Below, piece by piece: positions 22,980 through 30,326 of a stretch of 30,326 bases of DNA. The DNA is from an uncultured Eubacteriales bacterium. GTDB taxonomy: Bacteria; Bacillota; Clostridia; Oscillospirales; Acutalibacteraceae. Every line of letters starts with the position of its first letter. The first letter of the stretch is position 1. The position numbers and the translations under genes are program-made. The stretch is taken from the NCBI GenBank assembly GCA_910577755.1, contig CAJTNL010000018.1, forward strand, positions 1-30,326, given 5' to 3'. A model generated the notes under the pieces. It made no database searches and was not told the origin of the DNA. It was given only the letters and a program-made list of their open reading frames with translations.

Positions 22980-24143
22980 TTAAATAATACGTACGAAAAT
23001 CATACCTTCGTTATTTTTAATTGCTTTAATTGTGTCATCATCTACATTTCCGGTTACATCTAAAATGGTATAAGCGTACTCTTTTTTCGATTTACTTTGC
23101 ATATTCTCAATATTAATTCCAATGTTTGCTAAAACACTAGTTAATGTGCTAATCATATTTGGGATATTTTGATGGATGATGCAGACTCTTTTTGCGCCGT
23201 TTTCTCTTGGCATAGAAACATCCGGTAGATTTACCGAATTTTTAATGTTTCCGTTTTCTAAATAATCTTTTATTTCATCTGCTGCCATGCAGGCACAGTT
23301 ATCCTCAGATTCAGGTGTAGAAGCACCCAGATGGGGAATAGCCAGAACATTTTCAATACCAAGCAGCGCTTCAGTAGGAAAGTCTGTGGCATATGCAGAT
23401 ACTCTACCGTCTACGAGGGCTTTGATCAAGTCATTGTTGTTTACTAAATCACCACGAGCAAAATTTAAAATACGTACCTTTTCTTTCATTTGCGCAATAG
23501 TGGTAGTATTAATCATTTCCTTGGTATCTGGTGTTAAAGGTACATGAAGTGAAATGTAATCGCAATTTGCGTAAATTTCATCTAATGTCAGTGCACGTTG
23601 TGTATTACGAGATAGTCCCCATGCACCTTCTACAGACAAAAATGGATCATAACCTATTACATTCATACCCAATGCTTCAGCCGCATTAGCAACTAGAATA
23701 CCGATTGCACCCAGACCGATGATGCCTAATGTTTTTCCGGCAATTTCAGGACCGACAAAAGAGGATTTTCCTTTTTCTACAAGCTTTCCTACTTCGTCTC
23801 CTTTGCCTTTTAATTCATTTGCCCATTGAATACCGGAAACAATTTTACGGGAAGTTAGCAGTAATGCAGTAATCACAAGCTCCTTTACAGCATTGGCATT
23901 GGCGCCTGGGGTGTTAAATACTGCAATACCTTCCTTTACACACCTGTCTACAGGAATATTATTGGTACCTGCGCCGGCTCTGGCAATGGCAAGCAAATTT
24001 TGATTAAATTCCATATCATGCATAGCGGCAGAACGCACCAAGATAGCATCGGGATTTTCGATATCATCGCCGATATGATAGTTATCTCCTAAGCGGCTTA
24101 TACCCAGAGGAGAAATTTTATTTAAACATTTGATTTGGTACAT
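22980..24143 (-). CDS. serA: D-3-phosphoglycerate dehydrogenase with C-terminal ACT domain
   Basis: Oxidises 3-phosphoglycerate to 3-phosphohydroxypyruvate with NAD, the first step of serine synthesis. With ATG 24143 it has 387 residues. The Rossmann motif GLGAIG is at 143-148 and the catalytic triad candidates are R230 (LNFARGDLVN), E258 (TDFPTEALLG) and H271 (IPHLGAST). A short C-terminal ACT domain (about 318-387) carries IPNMISTLTSVLANIGINIE and is the likely serine-sensing part. The ATG is 5 bases after AAGGTGA; the GTG at 24152 lies in that site and is rejected. It follows serC by 24 bases, so the two form one operon. Confidence 0.95.
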   Translation of the reverse strand: MYQIKCLNKISPLGISRLGDNYHIGDDIENPDAILVRSAAMHDMEFNQNLLAIARAGAGTNNIPVDRCVKEGIAVFNTPGANANAVKELVITALLLTSRKIVSGIQWANELKGKGDEVGKLVEKGKSSFVGPEIAGKTLGIIGLGAIGILVANAAEALGMNVIGYDPFLSVEGAWGLSRNTQRALTLDEIYANCDYISLHVPLTPDTKEMINTTTIAQMKEKVRILNFARGDLVNNNDLIKALVDGRVSAYATDFPTEALLGIENVLAIPHLGASTPESEDNCACMAADEIKDYLENGNIKNSVNLPDVSMPRENGAKRVCIIHQNIPNMISTLTSVLANIGINIENMQSKSKKEYAYTILDVTGNVDDDTIKAIKNNEGMIFVRII

Positions 24144-24167
24144 GTATGTCACCTTATTTCTTTCTTA

Positions 24168-25250
24168 TTAATTGTTTTGCTCGAATTCTTTCATAAACGC
24201 AACCAACTTTTCAACACCCTCAATTGGCATTGCGTTATAAATGGAAGCACGCATACCTCCAACAGAACGATGTCCCTTAATATTTACAAAATTATTTGCA
24301 GTTGCTTCTTTAATAAATTTTGCATCAAGGTCATCATTTCCTGTAACAAACGGAACATTCATTAAGGAACGGTCTTTTGGGACTACAGTGCCTTTAAACA
24401 TTTGAGACTGATCTAGAAAATCGTAGAGAATTTTTGCTTTTTTCTCGTTGTGTTCTTTCATTTTATTCAGACCGCCGATTTCATTTTTAATCCACTCTAA
24501 AACCAACATACATATATAGATGGAGTAGCAAGGCGGTGTGTTATATAAAGAATCATTTTCAGCATGTGTGCTGTAAGTAAACATTGTTGGGGTTTGTGCT
24601 ATAGGTTCACCGATTAGATCTTCACGAATAATTACAACTGTCAAACCGGCAGGTCCCATATTTTTTTGTGCGCCGGCATATAACAAACCAAATTTGCTTA
24701 CATCAATCGGTTCGCTTAAAATGCAGGAAGAAATATCAGCTACCAACGGTACATTACCGGTTTGAGGCAATGTAGTATATTTAGTTCCGTAAATGGTGTT
24801 GTTGTAGCAAATGTGGAAATAGTCTGCATTTTTTGAAAAGGTTGCAGGGTCTAAATCAGGAATGTAAGAGAAAGTTTTATCTTTGGAAGAAGCTACGATA
24901 TTTGCCTCACCATAACGAGCAGCTTCTTTTTGTGCTTTTGTTGCCCATTGACCTGTCAATACAAAATCTGCTTTTCCATTTTTGGTCATTAGGTTCATTG
25001 GAATCATTGCAAACTGTGAAGAGGCGCCTCCTTGAAGGAACAATACTTTATAGTTATCTGGAATTTCCATTAGCTCCCTGAGAAGAGCCTCTGTATTTTT
25101 AATGATGGCATCGAATGTCTTAGAACGGTGAGACATTTCCATCACAGATTGGCCGCTGTTTTGGTAGTCAAGCATTTCCTGCGCTGCGCGATTGAGCACA
25201 GCTTCAGGTAAAACAGACGGACCTGCTGAAAAATTATAAACACGTTTCAT
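24168..25250 (-). CDS. serC: Phosphoserine aminotransferase
   Basis: Transfers an amino group from glutamate to 3-phosphohydroxypyruvate to make phosphoserine, the second step of serine synthesis; PLP enzyme. 360 residues: MKRVYNFSAGPSVLPEAVL at the start, MEMSHRSKTFDAII, FLQGGASSQFAMIPMNL, and AGAQKNMGPAGLTVVIIRE with the PLP lysine at K196. The C-terminus has GHRSVGGMRASIYNAMP. GGGAGG lies 7 bases before ATG. The gene comes before serA; serB is not nearby. Confidence 0.96.
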   Translation of the reverse strand: MKRVYNFSAGPSVLPEAVLNRAAQEMLDYQNSGQSVMEMSHRSKTFDAIIKNTEALLRELMEIPDNYKVLFLQGGASSQFAMIPMNLMTKNGKADFVLTGQWATKAQKEAARYGEANIVASSKDKTFSYIPDLDPATFSKNADYFHICYNNTIYGTKYTTLPQTGNVPLVADISSCILSEPIDVSKFGLLYAGAQKNMGPAGLTVVIIREDLIGEPIAQTPTMFTYSTHAENDSLYNTPPCYSIYICMLVLEWIKNEIGGLNKMKEHNEKKAKILYDFLDQSQMFKGTVVPKDRSLMNVPFVTGNDDLDAKFIKEATANNFVNIKGHRSVGGMRASIYNAMPIEGVEKLVAFMKEFEQNN

Positions 25251-25318
25251 AAATTTACCTCCCGAAGTAAATGTTGTCCGGTAGTTATATAATACCCAGA
25301 CAAATATAGACTAAAATA

Positions 25319-25347
25319 ATTATATCGCTTACTCAAAATGAAGTCAA
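25319..25347 (-). promoter_or_regulatory. Promoter of serC-serA
   Basis: On the minus strand, TTGACT (25347-25342), a 17-base spacer and TATAAT (25324-25319). The predicted leader is about 60 bases, and I see no terminator or riboswitch-like structure in it. Confidence 0.85.
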
Positions 25348-25692
25348 TCGTTGCAAAGCTACAAAAAGTAACATAATTTTGCCTAGTTCTGCATTATTTC
25401 ACTGCATTTTAACGAAGTGTTTTATTTTGCAGAGCATTTAGTGGTTATCTCTAATTTTATTGTGTTATTCTATGAAGATAATTGGTATAATAAAATTACA
25501 TTTATATTGATAAAGATGCTGTATTGTAGTACATGTTTTTGAATCAATTATGTCGTATAATAAAAGTATAAATATGTTAGTATTTTCCATATGAATATTA
25601 AAGAAAATTCAGAATTATGTATAAATTGGTTTGCAGATACGGATACCATATGTTATGATAAAAGAAATATCCATAATGGAGAATTTGATCGA
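25348..25692. other. Intergenic region between serC and the DUF218 gene
   Basis: AT-rich. On the plus strand, TGGTATAAT (TATAAT at 25486-25491) is a good extended -10 candidate for the next gene, with a weak -35 TGTTAT 17 bases upstream. The reading frame of the DUF218 gene opens at ATG 25591, but that start has no ribosome-binding site. Nothing else is supportable. Confidence 0.45.
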
Positions 25693-26472
25693 ATGAAAGC
25701 GTTATTTATAAAAGAATTACAGATAAAATGGTATGAGCCTGTAACCATAATAATAGGCTTTGGGTTATTGATATGGTTTTGTATACCTTTTTTCTTCGGC
25801 GTATTCAATATAGGGTCTTATTTTGGAATATTCATTAGCCTATTGTTAATTAGTTATTTTCCAATCAAACGTTTTTGTAAAAGAAAACTGACGCAGAAAG
25901 CGTTTTATATTACCTTTAGCGTGGTGAATTTTTTAGCCACAGTATTTGGCATATGGGTAGTATTTTTAACTGGTCTTATGATATTTGCTATCAATCAGAT
26001 TCCTCTTCATAATGTGACAGTTGTCACTTTAGGTAATCAGGTGAACGGTGGTCAGCCTGGTCCTTCATTAACGGCAAGATTAAATAAGACCGTAGAGTTT
26101 TTACAGGAACATCCTGATGTAAAATGTGTTGTGGCAGGAGGTTTAGCGAGCGAAACCACATTGCCGGAAGCGGAAGTAATGTATCGTTATTTGATGCAGG
26201 CCGGTATTTCTCCGGATCGCGTCGCTACAGATACGAAATCCCGTAATACACAAGAAAACTTAGTGAATGCGCTGCAGATTATTAACGATAAAGGTTGGAA
26301 TAAGAATGTAGCCATTATAACGGAGTATTATCATCAATTTCGGGCAGGTAGACTGGCAGATGATTTAGGTATGCGCTCCTATGCGGTATGTGCGGATACA
26401 CCATGGTATATTTTTTCTTGTTCTTATGGCAGAGAACTTATATCATTGACTAAATTCTTTTGTCACCTTTAA
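25693..26472 (+). CDS. DUF218 (YdcF/SanA/ElyC-like) membrane-anchored protein
   Basis: Family members are linked to cell-envelope processes, with no firmly known reaction. From ATG 25693 it has 259 residues: three hydrophobic segments at about 16-37, 42-57 and 70-101, then a DUF218 domain from about 108. The domain shows LGNQVNGGQPGPSLTARLNK, CVVAGGLASETTLPEAEVM, TDTKSRNTQENLVNALQII and IITEYYHQFRAGRLADDLGM, matching the family's sequential motifs (G-R-L, E-x-x-x-M, E-S-x-N-T-x-E-N and the late H-x-x-R). ATG 25693 has GGAG 11 bases upstream; the ATG at 25591 would add 34 residues without a site. It stands alone, facing away from serC. Confidence 0.8.
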   Translation: MKALFIKELQIKWYEPVTIIIGFGLLIWFCIPFFFGVFNIGSYFGIFISLLLISYFPIKRFCKRKLTQKAFYITFSVVNFLATVFGIWVVFLTGLMIFAINQIPLHNVTVVTLGNQVNGGQPGPSLTARLNKTVEFLQEHPDVKCVVAGGLASETTLPEAEVMYRYLMQAGISPDRVATDTKSRNTQENLVNALQIINDKGWNKNVAIITEYYHQFRAGRLADDLGMRSYAVCADTPWYIFSCSYGRELISLTKFFCHL

Positions 26473-26532
26473 ATGTAGGTTTCTTATAGTAGCGTTGAAA
26501 TAAAAAATATATTTGTGGTTTATAGTGAAAAA

Positions 26533-26561
26533 TTGCATGTCAATTTTTTTTATGTTACAAT
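26533..26561 (+). promoter_or_regulatory. Promoter of the pyr operon
   Basis: TTGCAT at 26533-26538, a 17-base spacer that includes eight T, and TACAAT at 26556-26561. The predicted start near 26568 leaves only about 25 bases before pyrC, too short for a PyrR-type attenuator. Confidence 0.7.
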
Positions 26562-26594
26562 TAAATAATATCAAAGAAACGGAGTCAAATGATT

Positions 26595-27872
26595 ATGGTA
26601 AAAATTTTAATTAAACATGCACATATCTGTGATCCTGGAACGAATACAGATTGCATAGGAGATATTTTTTTAGCAGATGGTATGATTGCTGATATGGGTA
26701 TTGATTTAGATTATGAAGCTGAAGTTACCATTCATGCTTCAGGCTTGACGGCGGCTCCGGGTTTGGTCGATATGCACGTGCATTTGCGCGATCCAGGACA
26801 AACGGCAAAAGAAGATATTATTAGCGGCTGTAAGGCAGCGGTAGCAGGTGGTGTTACCAGTGTGCTGGCAATGCCTAATACGGTGCCTGCTATTGATACT
26901 GCTGAGACTATTGAGTATATACTGAACAAGGCAAAAAATGTGGATGCTCATGTATATGTTTCTGCGGCTATTACAAAGGGACTACAGAGTGATATAGCCT
27001 GTGATTTAAAAGCGTTGAAGAAAGCGGGCGCTGTTGCAATCAGTGACGATGGACGACCTGTAGTAAATACAGCTTTTATGGCAAAGGCTATGCAAATTGC
27101 TCCTCAGTTAGGCATGACGGTAGTATCGCATTGTGAAGATTTATATCTGGCACAAGGCGGCATAATGAATCAAGGTAAGGTATCAGAGCAGTTAGGTGTA
27201 AGAGGAATCCCAATTGCAGCTGAGGATTGTGGAACGGCAAGGGAAATTGCTTTAGCGGCGGCTTATCATGCTCCTATTCATATTTGCCATGTCAGTACAG
27301 CTACTTCAATTGCATTGATTCGGGATGCAAAAGCAAGGGGTGTGGCAGTAACTGCAGAAACGGCCCCTCATTATTTTATGCTGACAGAGGAGGCTTTGCT
27401 TGCTCGTGATGCAGATTATCGAATGAATCCGCCTCTCAGAACAGAATCAGATCGTCTTGCAGTGATCGAGGGTCTAAAAGACGGTACATTGGATGCTATT
27501 GCAACTGATCACGCACCTCATACACCTGATGAAAAAGCGGACTTTGAAAAAGCGCCAAACGGCGCTATAGGAATGGAAACTTCGCTGGCTGCCGGTATTA
27601 CAGGTTTGGTAAAGCCGGGGTATTGTACAATGTTGCAGTTGATTGAAAAAATGTCCACAAAGCCTGCGCAGTTATTAGGCATTTCGGCAGGAACGTTAAA
27701 AAAAGGAAGTCCTGCCGATGTTATTTTAATAGATGAAAACGAAACATGGAAAGTAGATGCAGACAAATTACATGGAAAAAGTAAAAATTGTGTATTTAAA
27801 AATATGACTTTAACAGGAAAAGTAAAATACACAGTTTGCGGTGGGAAAATTGTATTTAATGAATTAGACTAG
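26595..27872 (+). CDS. pyrC: Dihydroorotase
   Basis: Closes N-carbamoyl-aspartate to dihydroorotate, the third step of UMP synthesis; zinc amidohydrolase. From ATG 26595 it has 425 residues. Metal and substrate residues are visible: H61 and H63 in DMHVHLRDPGQ, D151 in AISDDGRPV, H179 in VVSHCEDLYL, H232 in HICHVST, and D305 in ATDHAPHT. This pattern is class I (the ~425-residue type of Bacillus and Aquifex). GGAG is 10 bases before this ATG and 4 bases before another at 26589, which adds two residues. First gene of pyrC-pyrF-pyrK-pyrD. Confidence 0.96.
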   Translation: MVKILIKHAHICDPGTNTDCIGDIFLADGMIADMGIDLDYEAEVTIHASGLTAAPGLVDMHVHLRDPGQTAKEDIISGCKAAVAGGVTSVLAMPNTVPAIDTAETIEYILNKAKNVDAHVYVSAAITKGLQSDIACDLKALKKAGAVAISDDGRPVVNTAFMAKAMQIAPQLGMTVVSHCEDLYLAQGGIMNQGKVSEQLGVRGIPIAAEDCGTAREIALAAAYHAPIHICHVSTATSIALIRDAKARGVAVTAETAPHYFMLTEEALLARDADYRMNPPLRTESDRLAVIEGLKDGTLDAIATDHAPHTPDEKADFEKAPNGAIGMETSLAAGITGLVKPGYCTMLQLIEKMSTKPAQLLGISAGTLKKGSPADVILIDENETWKVDADKLHGKSKNCVFKNMTLTGKVKYTVCGGKIVFNELD

Positions 27873-27891
27873 ATTGTTCGGAGGAAACCTT

Positions 27892-28821
27892 ATGTCTTTA
27901 GACCGCATGATTGATGGAGTGATTACTAAACAGAATCCGACAGTAGTGGGGCTTGACCCGAAGTTGGAGTATATTCCTGATTATATTAAACAGGACTGCT
28001 TTACAAAATACGGCAAAACGCTTGAGGGAGCGGCGGCGGCATTGTTTACGTTTAATAAAGGCTTGATTGACGCCCTGTATACCATTGTGCCGGCAGTGAA
28101 GCCGCAGTGTGCTTATTATGAAATGTATGGTTGGCAGGGCATGAAAGCGTTGCACGATACTATTGCATATGCAAAACAAAAAGGCTTGTTTGTGATAACA
28201 GACGGTAAACGTAATGATATTGGCACAACAATGGAGGCGTATGCTATTGCCCATTTAGGCCAAGTTGAGGTTGAGGGTGAAAGTTATGTGTCATTTGACG
28301 GTGATGCTTTAACGGTAAACGGATATCTTGGTTCTGATGGTATTTTACCGTTGCTGAATATTTGTGGTCAAGAGGATAAAGGAATTTTTGTATTAGTAAA
28401 AACTTCAAATCCATCATCAGGGGAACTACAAAACATAAATTTATATAATCAGAAGTCTGTATATTTAACTATGGGTCAGATGTGTGAAATATGGGGTGAA
28501 AGATATATAGGAAAATATGGGTACAGCGCAGTGGGTGCAGTGGTGGGGGCAACCTACCCAAAACAGTTGGAGGAGTTACGTACGACATTACCTCATACTT
28601 TCTTCTTAGTACCCGGTTATGGAGCACAGGGTGGCGGTGCAGACGATGTAGCGCTGGGGTTTGATCAAAGAGGATTAGGTGCTTTGATCAACTCTTCGAG
28701 AGGAATTATGTGTGCATGGCAAAAGTATGGCTTTGCAGAGAGGGATTATGCAAAAGCTGCAGTTGAAGAAGCTGTACGTATGCGGGATGAGATCATAAAT
28801 CGCATCGGAACAATTGGTTAA
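27892..28821 (+). CDS. pyrF: Orotidine 5'-phosphate decarboxylase, long (type 2) form
   Basis: Decarboxylates OMP to UMP, the last step of the pathway. 309 residues, longer than the roughly 240-residue common form and matching the type 2 family. Motifs are GLDPKLEYIPDYI near the start, FNKGLIDALYTIVPAVKPQ, and the catalytic DGKRNDIGTT with D104, K106 and D109. Later TVNGYLGSDGILPL and VPGYGAQGGGADDVALGFD complete the barrel. ATG 27892 is preceded by GGAGG; a TTG six codons earlier lies upstream of that site and is rejected. Confidence 0.95.
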   Translation: MSLDRMIDGVITKQNPTVVGLDPKLEYIPDYIKQDCFTKYGKTLEGAAAALFTFNKGLIDALYTIVPAVKPQCAYYEMYGWQGMKALHDTIAYAKQKGLFVITDGKRNDIGTTMEAYAIAHLGQVEVEGESYVSFDGDALTVNGYLGSDGILPLLNICGQEDKGIFVLVKTSNPSSGELQNINLYNQKSVYLTMGQMCEIWGERYIGKYGYSAVGAVVGATYPKQLEELRTTLPHTFFLVPGYGAQGGGADDVALGFDQRGLGALINSSRGIMCAWQKYGFAERDYAKAAVEEAVRMRDEIINRIGTIG

Positions 28822-28847
28822 GCCTGTTGGTAAGCATGGAGGGGAAA

Positions 28848-29612
28848 ATGAAATTTGACGTAAAAGAATGCAGAATTTTGAGCAAGCATAGAATTGCAAA
28901 AGATACTTATGATTTTACTTTGTTTGCAGATCAATTGGCTCAGCTTGCAACCCCCGGGCAGTTTGTGCATATTCTGGTGCCGGGCAAAGTATTGCGGAGG
29001 CCAATCTCTATTTGCGATGTGGATAAAGAAAGCAATACCATGCGAATTGTGTTTCAGGTTCGAGGTGAGGGTACGGAAATTCTGTCTCGTTTAAAAATAG
29101 ACGATACGATGAATTTTTTGGCGCCGTTGGGGAACGGTTATCAGGTGAATAATACAAAACGCCGTGTTTTGCTGGTGGGTGGCGGTATTGGTGTGCCTCC
29201 TCTTTTGTATCTTGCAAAACAATTTGGAGAATTTGCAACAGTGGTAATTGGTTTTCGCAGTAAAGAATATGTAATTTTAGAGCGTGACTTTAAGAAAGCG
29301 GGTTGTGACGTAGTAGTAGTGACAGATGATGGAACTTATGGACATCAGGGTTTTGTTACAGATTGTATTGAAAATTTAACCTTTGAGGAAATATTTGCAT
29401 GCGGTCCTGTTCAAATGTTAAAAGCATTGGCGATAGTTGCAGATGTACGAGGAGTACCGTTGCAGGTTTCTTTAGAGGAACGTATGGCATGTGGAATAGG
29501 CGCTTGTTTGGGTTGCGCATGTAAAACAAAACGGGAGGAACAGGCAGATATAACCTATAGCCATGTGTGTAAAGACGGACCTGTTTTTGATTATAAAAAA
29601 ATTATATTTTAG
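28848..29612 (+). CDS. pyrK: Dihydroorotate dehydrogenase electron-transfer subunit PyrK
   Basis: Passes electrons from PyrD to NAD through FAD and a [2Fe-2S] cluster, as part of the class 1B enzyme. 254 residues: FAD-binding barrel with RRPISICDV (51-58), NAD-binding LLVGGGIGVPPLLYLAKQ (108-125), FACGPVQMLKAL (183-194), and cluster cysteines C215, C220, C223 and C241 in CGIGACLGC and SHVCKDGPVF. ATG 28848 follows GGAGGGG; TTG 28827 is upstream of that site and rejected. Its presence predicts an NAD-linked PyrD, which follows directly. Confidence 0.95.
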   Translation: MKFDVKECRILSKHRIAKDTYDFTLFADQLAQLATPGQFVHILVPGKVLRRPISICDVDKESNTMRIVFQVRGEGTEILSRLKIDDTMNFLAPLGNGYQVNNTKRRVLLVGGGIGVPPLLYLAKQFGEFATVVIGFRSKEYVILERDFKKAGCDVVVVTDDGTYGHQGFVTDCIENLTFEEIFACGPVQMLKALAIVADVRGVPLQVSLEERMACGIGACLGCACKTKREEQADITYSHVCKDGPVFDYKKIIF

Positions 29613-29644
29613 GTTGGCAGCACAGAAAAGGTGGTTTTGAAATT

Positions 29645-30073
29645 ATGGCTGATTTACGTGTAACTGTTGCAGGTGTCAATTTTTCTAATCCTTTAATAGC
29701 GGCTTCGGGGACTTTTGGTTTTGGACGTGAATATAATGAGTTATATTCACTGTCAGTGTTAGGCGGTATTTCCAGTAAAGGTATTACGTTAAAAGAACGC
29801 TTAGGAAATCCTTCTCCTAGAATTGCAGAGGCAAACGGTTGTATGCTCAATGCTATTGGTTTGCAAAATCCAGGAGTCGATTACTTTATAGAATATGATT
29901 TACCATGGCTCAAACAACAAAATATTACCGTAATTGCTAATATAGCGGGTAACACGCCGGAGGAATACTGCGCTATGGCTGAAAAGCTGTCCGATACAAA
30001 TGTAGATATGTTGGAGATGAATATTTCTTGTCCGAATGTCAAGGAGGGTGGTGTACATTTCGGAACTTCCTGT
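29645..30073 (+). pseudogene. pyrD: 5' part of dihydroorotate dehydrogenase 1B catalytic subunit (pyrD), interrupted
   Basis: The intact enzyme oxidises dihydroorotate to orotate with FMN and passes electrons to PyrK. The first 143 residues are convincing: MADLRVTVAGVNFSNPLIAA, SGTFGFGREY, GGISSKGITLKERLGNPSPR with the FMN lysine K45, EANGCMLNAIGLQNPG, and MNISCPNVKEGG with catalytic-base C129, the class 1B residue. After HFGTSC the sequence turns into MGVFFFFGFWILTLF, unlike any PyrD. The expected second half (about 160 residues, with the glycine-rich FMN phosphate sites) is missing. The frame runs on by chance to 30304. Either an insertion or rearrangement broke the gene, or the join is an assembly artefact at the window edge. 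Confidence 0.88.
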
Positions 30074-30186
30074 ATGGGGGTATTTTTCTTTTTTGGCTTC
30101 TGGATTCTTACACTTTTCGTTCCAGTTTTGCTTCTAAAAGCTGCTAGTTTTGCTTCAGTGCTGACTTGGCCGATCATCATACTCAT
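30073..30186 (-). CDS. 5' fragment of an unrecognised basic protein, running into pyrD
   Basis: ATG at 30186 lies 8 bases after a perfect GGGAGG (30200-30195), a better site than many real genes here have. The 38 residues before the join include MSMMIGQVSTEAKLAAFRSK and VRIQKPKKKNTPI, rich in Lys and Arg. I do not recognise the family. Past the join the frame continues into antisense pyrD and stops at 29881, which looks accidental. So the native gene was probably longer and was cut at the junction. Confidence 0.5.
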
Positions 30187-30326
30187 GTTATCATCCTCCC
30201 TGATATGGGTATTCAGTGCTAATTACTTCTTCACCCTGACGGTAAATCCTTTTACCATAAATTTTATTTTTGTATATATCGGACTATACAGCCATAAACT
30301 TTAGGCGATAAAATAACAGAATAGAA
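30074..30326. other. Foreign segment joined to pyrD
   Basis: From about 30074 to the window end the DNA no longer fits pyrD. On the minus strand it carries a gene start with a strong ribosome-binding site (next entry). Just before that site, a 30-codon frame without a start ends ISTEYPYQGG-TGA within the site, which could be the tail of another gene. No terminal inverted repeat can be checked because only one end is visible. It may be part of a mobile element. Confidence 0.55.

Noticed and set aside
25591..25692. 34-residue extension of the DUF218 protein
   Set aside because: The ATG at 25591 has no ribosome-binding site, whereas GGAG precedes ATG 25693, and the family N-terminus fits the shorter form.
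30074..30304. Plus-strand hydrophobic tail as a real fusion of PyrD to a membrane segment
   Set aside because: PyrD is cut in the middle of its barrel, and the opposite strand has a gene start with an excellent ribosome-binding site, so the plus-strand frame is probably antisense read-through.
1..30326. CRISPR arrays, toxin-antitoxin pairs, restriction or other defence genes
   Set aside because: I looked for regularly spaced direct repeats and paired small genes and saw none; nearly all coding space is housekeeping.

Overview
The window looks like the chromosome of an AT-rich Clostridia-type Firmicute, plausibly an Oscillospirales or Ruminococcaceae relative. This is inferred from strong AGGAGG ribosome-binding sites, sigma-A-type promoters with 17-bp spacing, frequent GTG and TTG starts, a four-cysteine S14, a short archaeal-type prolyl-tRNA synthetase, the long type of orotidine decarboxylase and an electron-transfer PyrK/PyrD pair. 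The species cannot be read from the sequence alone.

Layout. Positions 1-113 hold the last 36 codons of an unrecognised gene with a terminator behind it. About 1.8 kb of very AT-rich, gene-poor DNA follows, interrupted only by a self-contained minus-strand tRNA-Leu(GAG) unit. Next come pheA (minus), then acpP, proS and a CPA1-type cation/proton antiporter (plus). Positions 7278-22685 are one uninterrupted plus-strand S10-spc-alpha supercluster in canonical Firmicute order: rpsJ to rplO, secY, adk, map, a small KOW protein, infA, rpmJ, rpsM, rpsK, rpsD, rpoA and rplQ. It includes two genes shorter than 60 codons (rpmD, rpmJ) and closes with a perfect 18-bp terminator stem. Then come serC-serA (minus), a membrane-anchored DUF218/YdcF-like gene, and the pyrimidine operon pyrC-pyrF-pyrK-pyrD (plus).

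How the genes work together. The supercluster builds the ribosome, the Sec channel, RNA polymerase alpha and IF-1; Map trims the new proteins and Adk balances adenylates. serC and serA supply serine, PheA supplies phenylpyruvate, and the pyr genes make dihydroorotate, oxidise it and decarboxylate OMP. AcpP carries acyl chains for lipid synthesis.

I found no clear novel multi-gene system. The observations most worth a second look are: pyrD losing homology abruptly at about 30073, where a foreign segment carries an opposing gene start; a 330-nt rpsJ leader containing an intrinsic terminator just upstream of the S10 operon; a long hairpin in the acpP 5' leader; and a perfect 9+1+9 palindrome in front of the antiporter gene.
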